Assembly (NCBI GenBank): GCA_023410475.1
Contig: JAEYPS010000018.1
Coordinates: forward strand, 155,450-219,449
Direction of reading: 5' to 3'
Source of the DNA: Bacillota bacterium
Lineage (GTDB): Bacteria; Bacillota; Clostridia; Christensenellales; SZUA-584
DNA: 64,000 bases
This document shows positions 43,247 to 50,519 of the stretch, one piece after another (position 1 is the first letter of the stretch; every line of letters begins with the position of its first letter). Both the position numbers and the translations under genes were made by a program. The notes under the pieces were generated by a model that worked only from the letters and a program-made list of their open reading frames with translations, ran no database searches and was not told the origin of the DNA.

Positions 43247-44494
43247 GTGGAAAATATATTATTTGATTTTACATCAGGAGAATGGGACAATCAGCTCTTA
43301 GAAACACTAAAAGATAATAAAAGAAAAAGTTATAGTGTATTAATAAAAAAAGATAAAGCGTATGTTTCTTTTATAACGTGTAATGATATTAAATATATGT
43401 GCATTTATTTTTGTAAAAACGAAGAGGAAGTCGTTAGCTGTTTAAAGCAAAATAAAGATATTATGTTGGATTATTGTTACATTAAAGATTTTCAAACTAC
43501 AAAAAAAGAACAATACTCAATTGACATATTTAGTGCCAAGTATTCTTTTTTGGATGGTTCTGTTTCTTTTTACGGTACACAATTTGGTGAAGCCGATTTT
43601 AGTTATAGCGATTTTTGTGATAATAAAATTAGCTTTGAGAATTGTTTATTTAAAAGTCATGTGAATTTTTATAAAACACATCTAGGAAAAGATAAATGTA
43701 ATTTCTTATGTGCAAGATTTGGAGGAGGGGAGATTCGTTTTTGGGGTACTGAAATTGGATCAATTGACTTCACGCATGCATTGTTTGATGGTGGTAGTAT
43801 TGAATTCTTAGGAGCAAATGCTGATTCGATTATTTTTATACATAATAAACTCAATATACATATAAATTTAATGATGAATGGATTGAAAGAATTAGTTTTG
43901 ACTGACTGCATTATTGAAAAGACAATAACCATAAATGAAAATATAAAGCTAGAAGAATTATCACTATCCTTTTTAACTATTTTGGGGAGTATAAGAATTA
44001 AATGGTGTAATAATATTTACAAAGCGATAAAAACTGGAGGTTTCAAACTAAATAAAGATAAAAAATATCGTTATAATTCTCAAGGCCTAGCCGATCAATT
44101 TCTCATTCTTAAAGAAAATTTTCATAGAATAGGTTATTATGAAGACGAGGATGCCGCCTATCGCGCATATATGAAATTTAACACCAATAAATTTCCAAAA
44201 TGTTTTTTGAAAGTGTTCGGCTTTATTGGCGGATATGGAACACGCGCATGGAGCATTTTAATAGCGTCAATAGTTATTATTTTGGGCTACGGTGCTTTCT
44301 ATTTCTATTCTTTAAAAGGAGTTTTTTCATGCTTCTGGGATGCAACATATCAAAGTGCTCTCACATTCCTCACATTAGGTTTTATTAATTCCAATACTCT
44401 TGGTAGTGAAATAATGACTATAACCGAAGGTTTTCTGGGTCTTACACTCATGTCATATTTTACTGTATCTCTAGTAAGAAAAATATTGAGATAA
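43247..44494 (+). CDS. pentapeptide-repeat-like protein with C-terminal two-helix pore domain
   Basis: 415 residues. The N-terminal part is soluble. Residues about 95-215 show degenerate pentapeptide-like repeats (A/C-D/N-F/L-x-x spacing, for example FGEADFSYSDF and CLFKSHVNF), expected to form a right-handed quadrilateral helix. The last 95 residues hold two membrane helices around a pore-loop-like segment SALTFLTLGF, resembling a two-helix K+ channel, although the filter TLGF departs from TxGYG. GTG 43247 is preferred over GTG 43238 from AGAGAGG spacing. Strong AT bias and no operon partners mark it as acquired. Function unknown. Confidence 0.75.
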   Translation: MENILFDFTSGEWDNQLLETLKDNKRKSYSVLIKKDKAYVSFITCNDIKYMCIYFCKNEEEVVSCLKQNKDIMLDYCYIKDFQTTKKEQYSIDIFSAKYSFLDGSVSFYGTQFGEADFSYSDFCDNKISFENCLFKSHVNFYKTHLGKDKCNFLCARFGGGEIRFWGTEIGSIDFTHALFDGGSIEFLGANADSIIFIHNKLNIHINLMMNGLKELVLTDCIIEKTITINENIKLEELSLSFLTILGSIRIKWCNNIYKAIKTGGFKLNKDKKYRYNSQGLADQFLILKENFHRIGYYEDEDAAYRAYMKFNTNKFPKCFLKVFGFIGGYGTRAWSILIASIVIILGYGAFYFYSLKGVFSCFWDATYQSALTFLTLGFINSNTLGSEIMTITEGFLGLTLMSYFTVSLVRKILR

Positions 44495-44572
44495 TGTAAG
44501 CAAACCCCTATGTCTTTAGCCCATAACCTTTTGATTATTATTATCAGTATTAAATTAATTAGCCTTAAGTTT

Positions 44573-44715
44573 TCATGATCCAACCCCGCCCTTTGCCTTG
44601 TCCTCTATTAGCGACATCAGAGGATACATGTTGTTGTACTGTTTTTGCAGAAACAGCTTGCTTCCCTTCTCATAAAGATAGTTTGTTCATGCCTGCGTTT
44701 ATATAAACGACCTTA
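44573..44715 (-). pseudogene. decayed 3' fragment of an unknown gene
   Basis: Minus strand reads YEKGSKLFLQKQYNNMYPLM then SLIEDKAKGGVGS before TGA at 44573. One frame away the preceding bases read NAGMNKLS. The G+C content and codons match the core genome, so this is the tail of a former native gene cut by a one-base shift. No family recognised. Confidence 0.4.
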
Positions 44716-44726
44716 TAATAATAAAA

Positions 44727-44763
44727 AACCACCCCACCAAGACTTCTGTCCCAATGGGGCATA
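44727..44763 (-). terminator. terminator of hcp
   Basis: Minus strand GCCCCATTGGGAC ... GTCTTGGTGGGG, an imperfect long stem, then GGTTTTTT. Located just after the hcp stop. Confidence 0.65.
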
Positions 44764-44773
44764 TACATCATAA

Positions 44774-46402
44774 TTAAGCCATAAAAAGCTCGATGTCATC
44801 CTCAACCGTGCCGATGCCGGCGATGCCGAACTTTTCCACAAGAACGCCCGCCACGTTGGGCGACAGGAAGCTCGGCAGCGTAGGCCCAAGATGGATATTC
44901 TTTACGCCGAGGTATAAAAGCGCAAGCAGAACGATAACGGCCTTTTGCTCATACCATGCTATGTTGAAAGCGATAGGAAGCTCGTTGATGTCGCTTAGCC
45001 CGAATGCCTCCTTCATCTTGAGCGCAATGACCGCCAGCGAATAAGAATCGTTGCACTGACCGGCGTCCAACACGCGCGGTATGCCGCCGATATCGCCCAG
45101 CTTCAGCTTGTTGTAGCGGTATTTCGCGCAGCCCGCCGTCAGTATCACGGTGTCGCCGGGGAGCTTTTCCGCAAACTCGGTGTAATACTCTCTTCCCTTC
45201 ATTCGTCCATCGCAGCCCGCCATTACAAAGAACTTTTTGATAGCGCCTGATTTGACCGCGTCTACTACCTTATCCGCGAGCGCCATGACCTGGCTGTGCG
45301 CGAAGCCGCCGGTGATGCTTCCTGTTTCTATCTCTTCGGGAGCCGGCAGCGTTTTGGCGAGCGCTATTATCTGCGAAAAGTCCTTGTTTCCGTCCACGTC
45401 CGCAGTGATATGACGGCAGCCGGGGAAACCCGCAGAATTCGTGGTGAATATACGGCTTCTTATCTCGTCGCTCTTTGGCGGAACGATGCAGTTTGTTGTA
45501 AAAAGTATCGGCCCGCGGAAAGACTCGAACTCGCTCGTCTGCTTCCACCACGCGTTACCGTAGTTGCCCGCAAAGTTGTCGTACTTCTTGAACGCGGGAT
45601 AGTAGTGCGCCGGAAGCATTTCGCTGTGCGTGTATACATCGACGCCCGTTCCCTTTGTCTGCTTGAGCAGCCGCTCTAAGTCAGCAAGGTCGTGGCCTGA
45701 TATGAGTATTGCTGGGTTACCGCGCACGCCTATATTGACCTTTGTGATCTCGGGGTTTCCGTATTTCGAGGTGTTGGCTTCATCCAAAAGCGCCATCGCC
45801 TTTACGCCGTATTCTCCCGTCTTGAGCGTAAGCGCGACGAGGTCGTCGGCTGAAAGCTCGTCGTCAAGCGTAGCTGCCAGCGCTTCATATATAAACGCGT
45901 ATATCTCAGTGCTTTCCTTGCCTAGATTCAGCGCGTGCTCAGCGTAGGCCGCCATGCCCTTAACACCGTATGTTATAAGCTCGCACAGAGAACGGATGTC
46001 TTCGTTTTCTGTGGCCATCACGCCTGCGCTCTTAGCCTTTTCAAGCATTGCCTCGCGTGTGTCCGCCGAAAATACCGCGGCGTCGTGCAGTCCGCTCATG
46101 GTAGACGTTTTCTTAAGCTCATCCCGCAGAGCCAGAACGTTTTTTATCTGCGACACTATCGCCGAATCGTCGAAATTAGCGTTTGTTATAGTCATAAACA
46201 AGCCTCGCAGCACCTGATGGTTTACGTCTGAAAGATCGGCGGCGTCATACTTTCCTTTAACGATGACCTCCGATACGCCTTTCAACGCGTAGATCAGCAG
46301 ATCCTGCAGATTCGAAACTTCTTCGTTCTTTCCGCATACGCCGCGGACTTTGCAGCCCTTCCCCCCGGCCGCCTCCTGGCATTGATAACAAAACATGCTC
46401 AT
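44774..46402 (-). CDS. hcp: hybrid-cluster protein (hydroxylamine/NO-protective reductase)
   Basis: 542 residues. Hcp reduces hydroxylamine in vitro and protects anaerobes from nitric oxide. The N-terminal cluster motif C-x2-C-x8-C-x5-C (FCYQCQEAAGGKGCKVRGVC) is of class I type, and later Cys/His/Glu ligands of the hybrid cluster are visible in SGHDLADLE, TTNCIVPP, GCAKYRYNKL and GQCNDSYS. The frame opens 31 codons earlier, but AAGGAGG eight bases before the ATG at 46402 sets the start. A short palindrome lies about 80 bases upstream. Confidence 0.95.
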   Translation of the reverse strand: MSMFCYQCQEAAGGKGCKVRGVCGKNEEVSNLQDLLIYALKGVSEVIVKGKYDAADLSDVNHQVLRGLFMTITNANFDDSAIVSQIKNVLALRDELKKTSTMSGLHDAAVFSADTREAMLEKAKSAGVMATENEDIRSLCELITYGVKGMAAYAEHALNLGKESTEIYAFIYEALAATLDDELSADDLVALTLKTGEYGVKAMALLDEANTSKYGNPEITKVNIGVRGNPAILISGHDLADLERLLKQTKGTGVDVYTHSEMLPAHYYPAFKKYDNFAGNYGNAWWKQTSEFESFRGPILFTTNCIVPPKSDEIRSRIFTTNSAGFPGCRHITADVDGNKDFSQIIALAKTLPAPEEIETGSITGGFAHSQVMALADKVVDAVKSGAIKKFFVMAGCDGRMKGREYYTEFAEKLPGDTVILTAGCAKYRYNKLKLGDIGGIPRVLDAGQCNDSYSLAVIALKMKEAFGLSDINELPIAFNIAWYEQKAVIVLLALLYLGVKNIHLGPTLPSFLSPNVAGVLVEKFGIAGIGTVEDDIELFMA

Positions 46403-46482
46403 TATGTAGTTCCTCCTTGATAGATTAATATAGCGCCTTGAGTTTTTTGTTATAATATTATCAAAGGAACGCGGCAGTGTAT

Positions 46483-46496
46483 GTTGCTTTTGCAAC
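46483..46496. promoter_or_regulatory. candidate Crp/Fnr-type operator upstream of hcp
   Basis: GTTGC TTTT GCAAC is a 14-base palindrome 81-94 bases before the hcp start, with a TATTAT-like -10 between. Fnr-family regulators (for example HcpR) control hcp in many anaerobes. The exact sequence does not match a consensus I know, so this is a suggestion. Confidence 0.35.
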
Positions 46497-46601
46497 TAAT
46501 ATGGCTCTGTTAAAGTTTTTTATTGATTTTTTCGTTTTTTTATTGACTTTTTCATTGCTCTGTGCTTTTATTTGTGTCAAGAAAGCGAGGTAATTCAAAT
46601 G

Positions 46602-47242
46602 TCATTCGATATTAAGAACCTCACCGATGAACAAAAGCGCCAACTTATCATTACGCTTCAGGCATGCTAAATAAATTTGTTCCATAAGTAAAGTGGCAAT
46701 ATTTGCACAACTACTTGAATCTCTTTGAAGATTGATTGCATTACTCAAAATGCATAAATTGTTGCATGCTTTATAGAAGAAATTAATTAAATCAAAAAAG
46801 GGAATATAACAATTATAATAGTTCAAAACTTCAATCAACTGTAAATAATAGTGAACTGCACGAGGTTCTTGTTTATTATCAATCATTTCATTTAGAATGC
46901 TTAAATAATTTGATATTAAATCATCGTAAGTGTTAGGTTCTGTAAAGTATTCTTGCAACTCTTTTTTATGATTAAATAGAGTTATTTTTAATAATAATAA
47001 ATATAAATCTGAGAATTCAACATAAAAGTAATATTAAAAGGTGTGAAGTTAATATCTATTAAGTTTATAGAACTTATCATTAAAACAAAAAGTCCTGCAA
47101 AGATTGAAAGAATTACTATCTTTTTTATCCATCTTGAAAGAACATTTAGAAGAACCCAATATTTGAATTTACAAAAAGCTCTGAACGATAAGCGGTATAC
47201 ATATAATTCTTCATCTTTGTAAACATCTTTGTCTTCATCGCT
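46602..47242 (-). pseudogene. frameshifted AT-rich membrane protein remnant
   Basis: The first half reads EDKDVYKDEELYVYRLSFRA and a helix WIKKIVILSIFAGLFVLMIS. Near 46990 the frame shifts and continues VEFSDLYLLLLKITLFNHKK, MQEYFTEPNTYDDLIS and on to LLFIGEVLNIE at 46602. No start codon is present. The first part begins directly after the stop of the resolvase remnant, in the same frame. No family recognised; likely cargo of the same dead element. Confidence 0.5.
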
Positions 47243-47490
47243 TCATTCTTTCTTCAAGTTATATTTTCCTGCCAACATGTAAAATGCATTGCGTTTAAGC
47301 CCAAGACGTGCCATTGCCTCTTAGCGGTTATTTCTTTAGTATTATACCATAAATTATAAACCTCGTTCCAATTATCGGGATAAGTGGCTCTAGGATGTCT
47401 TAAGGCTTTACCTTGCGCTTTGGTGGCGGCTATGTCTTACAAACCTGTTGAAAGGCCTTATCGTCAACCTGTATCGGTTGGCAGCCTATA
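47243..47490 (-). pseudogene. serine resolvase remnant (C-terminal HTH end)
   Basis: The minus strand in two frames reads ATKAQGKALRHPRATYPDNW, NEVYNLWYNTKEITA, then after loss of one base EAMARLGLKRNAFYMLAGKY and NLKKE before TGA at 47243. This is the hinge and helix-turn-helix of a small serine recombinase (compare the family pattern AKAQGKKLGRP ... EITAxEAMxxLGLKRxTFY). The catalytic N-terminus is gone; a further break is seen before about 47435. It marks a dead mobile element beside the tRNA/6S cluster. Confidence 0.7.
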
Positions 47491-47633
47491 TACATATATT
47501 AACACATTACAGATACAAGAAAAAGTCCATCACCCACTTTTCGCAGCGGAACTAGTCTGACATCTATCTTCAGCTTCACATCCCGCGCCGCCGCATAGTA
47601 CTTAATCGTTACTGCCATCCGAGCCGGGTCGGG

Positions 47634-47658
47634 GCAAACGTGCCACCGGCACGTTTGC
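47634..47658. repeat. perfect 11-bp hairpin
   Basis: GCAAACGTGCC ACC GGCACGTTTGC. No T run follows on either strand. It lies between a stray copy of the tRNA-Gln acceptor end (CAGCGGAACTAG near 47548) and a forward T-arm-like TTCGAATCCGTTCCGCT near 47672. Confidence 0.7.
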
Positions 47659-47685
47659 TTATCCCTCCCTTCGAATCCGTTCCGC

Positions 47686-47726
47686 TACAAAAAAACGCAA
47701 GGTGCCCGATTAGGCGCCTTGCGTTT
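47686..47726 (-). terminator. terminator of the tRNA-Val / 6S / tRNA-Gln unit
   Basis: Minus strand AAACGCAAGGCGCC TAATC GGGCACCTTGCGTTT followed by TTTT, directly after the tRNA-Gln 3' end. Confidence 0.88.
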
Positions 47727-47727
47727 T

Positions 47728-47801
47728 TGGCAGCGGAACTAGGATTCGAACCTAGACAATACGAGTCAGAGTCGTAGGTGCTACCGTTACACAATTCCGC
47801 T
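47728..47801 (-). tRNA. tRNA-Gln(CTG)
   Basis: 74 bases with encoded CCA. Acceptor AGCGGAA/TTCCGCT with discriminator G, anticodon stem TACGA/TCGTA around CTCTGAC (anticodon CTG), T-arm CTAGG-TTCGAAT-CCTAG. Third gene of the non-coding operon. Confidence 0.95.
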
Positions 47802-47809
47802 TCATAGAA

Positions 47810-47987
47810 TATCCCATGGTGCCGTCCCCCCGGTTTTAATCCCTGCCTCACTAGCAGGTGGGTGCTCAGCCGAAAACTTTCTGTTATCCCGCTTAAAAAG
47901 CGGGCGCGACATCCGTTTTCAGGACGAGAGCTCCCGTAAACGTACTGTAGGTTTAAAACCAAGGCGTCATTCGAACACCGCAGGATA
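47810..47987 (-). ncRNA. ssrS: 6S RNA (Firmicute type)
   Basis: About 178 bases that fold as one long rod, as 6S RNA does to mimic open promoter DNA and hold sigma-A RNA polymerase. The closing stem TATCCTGCGGTG / CACCATGGGATA is 12 pairs with one mismatch. Next comes CCTTGGTTTTAA / TTAAAACCGGGG (12 pairs). A central bubble has a small CCTGC/GCAGG hairpin on its 3' side, then GGGAGCTC / GAGCACCC, GAAAAC / GTTTTC and the terminal CCCGCTT-TTT-AAGCGGG. The sequence GAGCACCCACCTG ... GGGATTAAAACCG resembles 6S consensus. It begins at the base after tRNA-Val and ends eight bases before tRNA-Gln, so release by tRNA processing is implied. Confidence 0.8.
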
Positions 47988-48064
47988 TGGTGGGGTTAAT
48001 TGGGCTCGAACCAACGACCTCTACGATGTCAACGTAGCGCTCTGACCAGCTGAGCTACAACCCC
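47988..48064 (-). tRNA. tRNA-Val(GAC)
   Basis: 77 bases with encoded CCA. Acceptor GGGGTTG/TAACCCC (last pair G:T), anticodon stem CTACG/CGTAG around TTGACAT (anticodon GAC), T-arm GTTGG-TTCGAGC-CCAAT. First gene of the unit with 6S RNA and tRNA-Gln. Confidence 0.96.
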
Positions 48065-48082
48065 CCAAAAGCTGCATTACAT

Positions 48083-48110
48083 ATTATACACGATTGGTCG
48101 ATTAAATCAA
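48083..48110 (-). promoter_or_regulatory. promoter of the tRNA-Val / 6S / tRNA-Gln unit
   Basis: Minus strand TTGATT (48110-48105), 16 bases, TATAAT (48088-48083), about 18 bases before the tRNA. No other promoter fits between the three RNA genes. Confidence 0.8.
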
Positions 48111-48223
48111 CCCCGAATTTTTACCGCTTTGACGGCTCAAAATCGCTAAACAGGCATGATTTGTCGGCCTCTATATTCTTATTATATCATAACAAAGCAA
48201 AAAACGATGCCTGTTTTTATCTA

Positions 48224-48910
48224 TTAAGTCTGCTCCTTATTTATCCTGTTTTGAACGCCGTATTGGCATACCGAAACGCATATTCCGCAGACCGAACCTC
48301 GGCCTATGCCAAAATATTTCTGTTTCATGTGCCTTGAGCACAGCGCCGCATCCACGAGCTCTTCGCGCTGCGTTCCTAGTTCCCACGCTTTGCCGGTTAT
48401 CGCTCCGCACGGGCACGCTGCTGCGCAAAGGTCACAATCGCCGCATTGTTGCTGCTGCATTTTTCCGCCTTGAAGCTTAAAATCAGTAAACACCGTCGCG
48501 AGTCTCACCCTTGGTCCAAATTCGCTTGAAATGAACAGCGCGCTTTTGCCAATGAACCCGAGCCCGGCGAGATTGGCCGCCGTCTTGTGCTGAAAATCGC
48601 CCGCTATGCGCAGCCCGCTCGTAGTCTGCGATGCGGGTATGGCGACTGCGTTGTAACCCTCGCGCTGCAGATAAACGACGCATTTAATCGCGCACATATC
48701 AAGAAACGAGTTCGCCGTCCTGTAATGATGGAAATAGTTCTTTGTCGGCCCGTCCTTAACACCGTCCAAGACCGCGTCCGAGAGCCGAACGCCAATAGTT
48801 ATAGCATACGGCAATTTTTTAAACGCTTCCGGCACAGCCTCCCCTACGTCCGACGCGCCGAATATATCTATTCCTTCCCGCCTCATGAGCTCTTTAAGGC
48901 CGCTTATCAT
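48224..48910 (-). CDS. QueG-like 4Fe-4S double-cluster protein
   Basis: 228 residues. The C-terminal part carries two ferredoxin-type clusters (QCGDCDLCAAACPCGAI and CGICVSVCQYGV), and the N-terminal domain resembles epoxyqueuosine reductase (PYAITIGVRLSDAVL, IPASQTTSGLRIAGDFQHKTAANLAGLGFIGKSAL in parts). It is shorter than true QueG and lacks its C-terminal HEAT repeats, so it is probably a relative of unknown substrate. GGAGG six bases before the ATG at 48910 sets the start over two upstream ATGs. Confidence 0.85.
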   Translation of the reverse strand: MISGLKELMRREGIDIFGASDVGEAVPEAFKKLPYAITIGVRLSDAVLDGVKDGPTKNYFHHYRTANSFLDMCAIKCVVYLQREGYNAVAIPASQTTSGLRIAGDFQHKTAANLAGLGFIGKSALFISSEFGPRVRLATVFTDFKLQGGKMQQQQCGDCDLCAAACPCGAITGKAWELGTQREELVDAALCSRHMKQKYFGIGRGSVCGICVSVCQYGVQNRINKEQT

Positions 48911-49048
48911 AGCCATCCTCCAGTGACACAACATCTTGTATTTTTATATATTATCATACCATATTTGCTGTACTATATCAAAAATTGTGGTATAATAATA
49001 TGGCGATGAAGGAATCGGGCTTTGTCAAAATTTGCATGGAGGCGCATG

Positions 49049-49567
49049 ATGAACATCGAGGCTATAGCGCAGAATAAACTGCTGATTTTATATCTGCTCA
49101 AAACGATAAATATACAGCTCTCCGAACTGCAAATATTACGCACGGTCACCGAAAACAACTGGCTCAACTACTTCGACTTAAAGGAGTGCATGTTCGAGCT
49201 GATGGAGAGCAACCTCGTCGAACAGCGCGAGACTCCCAACGGCACGTTCTACACCATAACCGAGCTTGGCCGCACTACGCTCTATTATCTTGAAAAAGAG
49301 CTGCTGAACTCGCAGCGCAAGGCAATAGACGACTACTGCAGCGCAAACCGCGACGAACTTCGTCTGGAGACTGAGCTGTTTGCCGAATACATCAAGATAG
49401 ACGAAGGCGAATACAAGGTGATGCTAAAGGTTCTCGAAAACCAGGTTCCCGTTTTTGAGCTTAGCCTGATTACCTATTCCCAAGCTTCCGCTGAGGCGTT
49501 CACGAAGAAGTGGAAGCACGTCGCGCCTAAAATATACAAGAACACCTACGACGATCTCGTCGAATAA
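49049..49567 (+). CDS. DUF4364 family protein (winged-helix-like)
   Basis: 172 residues. MNIEAIAQNKLLILYLLKTI begins a winged-helix-like N-terminal half (about 1-85, LSELQILRTVTENNWLNYFDL and LVEQRETPNGTFYTITELG), followed by an alpha/beta domain. DUF4364 is a Clostridia-typical family with a suspected regulatory role. GGAGG lies six bases before the ATG at 49049; a further ATG lies three bases upstream. Confidence 0.85.
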   Translation: MNIEAIAQNKLLILYLLKTINIQLSELQILRTVTENNWLNYFDLKECMFELMESNLVEQRETPNGTFYTITELGRTTLYYLEKELLNSQRKAIDDYCSANRDELRLETELFAEYIKIDEGEYKVMLKVLENQVPVFELSLITYSQASAEAFTKKWKHVAPKIYKNTYDDLVE

Positions 49568-49622
49568 CGTTATACGATTAATAATTATGTATTTAATAGT
49601 CGCTTATTTGTCAGCATCTTAT

Positions 49623-49650
49623 TTGCATACAGTCAATTAGATGTTATAAT
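49623..49650 (+). promoter_or_regulatory. promoter of the nfnAB-like operon
   Basis: TTGCAT (49623-49628), 16 bases, TATAAT (49645-49650), about 39 bases ahead of the first gene. Confidence 0.75.
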
Positions 49651-49688
49651 AGCGGCAATGCATAAAAATACTTAAGGAGACGATTGCT

Positions 49689-50519
49689 TTGTACAAGATA
49701 CTAAGAAAGCGGACGCTTAACGAGCAGGTTAAGCTGATGGTGGTGGACGCCCCTCTTATTGCGAGAAAAGCCGAGGCCGGCCAGTTCATCATCCTTAGGG
49801 TAGACGATAAAGGAGAGCGCATACCGCTGACTATAGCGGACTATGACCGTGACGCGGGAACGGTAACAATAATCTTTCAGGAAGTCGGAAAGACGACAAT
49901 ACAGCTGGGGAAGCTCAGCGAGGGCGATAATCTTAAAGACTTTGTAGGTCCTCTCGGAAAACCCTCGCATTTCAGCGATGATATAAAAAAAGCCGCGGTA
50001 ATCGGCGGGGGCCTAGGCACGGCGATAGCGTACCCGCAGGCAAAGAAGCTTCACTCTATGGGAGTCGAGGTAACGTCTATAACAGGCTTTAGAAATAAAG
50101 AACTCATACTGCTCGAAGACGAAATGCGAGCCGTATCAAGTAAACTCATTGTCACTACGGACGACGGCAGCAACGGCAACAAGGGTTTCGTTACCGACGC
50201 GCTCAAAGCCGAGGTAGAGTCGGGCGAAGCGTTCGATCTCGTTGTGGCAATAGGGCCGCTCGTGATGATGAAGTTCGTTTCCCGACTGACTAAGGAGTAC
50301 GGCATAAAGACCATAGTCAGCATGAACCCCGTGATGATAGACGGTACGGGCATGTGCGGCGGATGTCGCGTGACTGTGGGCGGAAAGACGCAGTTCGCCT
50401 GCGTAGACGGCCCCGATTTCGACGGCCATGAGGTGGACTTTGACGAAGCAATGAGAAGGCAGACGATGTATAAAAGACAGGAAGAGGAATCCTGCAACTT
50501 GTTCAGGGGGATTGAGTGA
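49689..50519 (+). CDS. ferredoxin-NADP reductase / NfnA-like FAD-NAD(P) subunit
   Basis: 276 residues. FAD-binding barrel (about 1-95), NAD(P)-binding Rossmann part (AAVIGGGLGTAIAYPQAKKL) and a C-terminal [2Fe-2S] site in GMCGGCRVTV plus a later Cys (TQFACVDGPDFDGHEVDF). With the next gene it forms the NfnAB-type or glutamate-synthase-like complex that exchanges electrons among NADH, NADPH and ferredoxin. It starts at TTG, nine bases after AAGGAG; no better start exists. Confidence 0.9.
   Translation: MYKILRKRTLNEQVKLMVVDAPLIARKAEAGQFIILRVDDKGERIPLTIADYDRDAGTVTIIFQEVGKTTIQLGKLSEGDNLKDFVGPLGKPSHFSDDIKKAAVIGGGLGTAIAYPQAKKLHSMGVEVTSITGFRNKELILLEDEMRAVSSKLIVTTDDGSNGNKGFVTDALKAEVESGEAFDLVVAIGPLVMMKFVSRLTKEYGIKTIVSMNPVMIDGTGMCGGCRVTVGGKTQFACVDGPDFDGHEVDFDEAMRRQTMYKRQEEESCNLFRGIE

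Noticed and set aside
46600..46671. Short plus-strand frame MSFDIKNLTDEQKRQLIITL after GCGAGG
   Set aside because: Good ribosome site but it ends after 23 codons inside the decayed AT-rich region. It may be the start of a gene truncated by the insertion, but cannot be supported as a product.
47609..47962. Minus-strand open frame of 117 codons
   Set aside because: It runs through the 6S RNA, tRNA-Gln and its terminator, so is not a protein gene.
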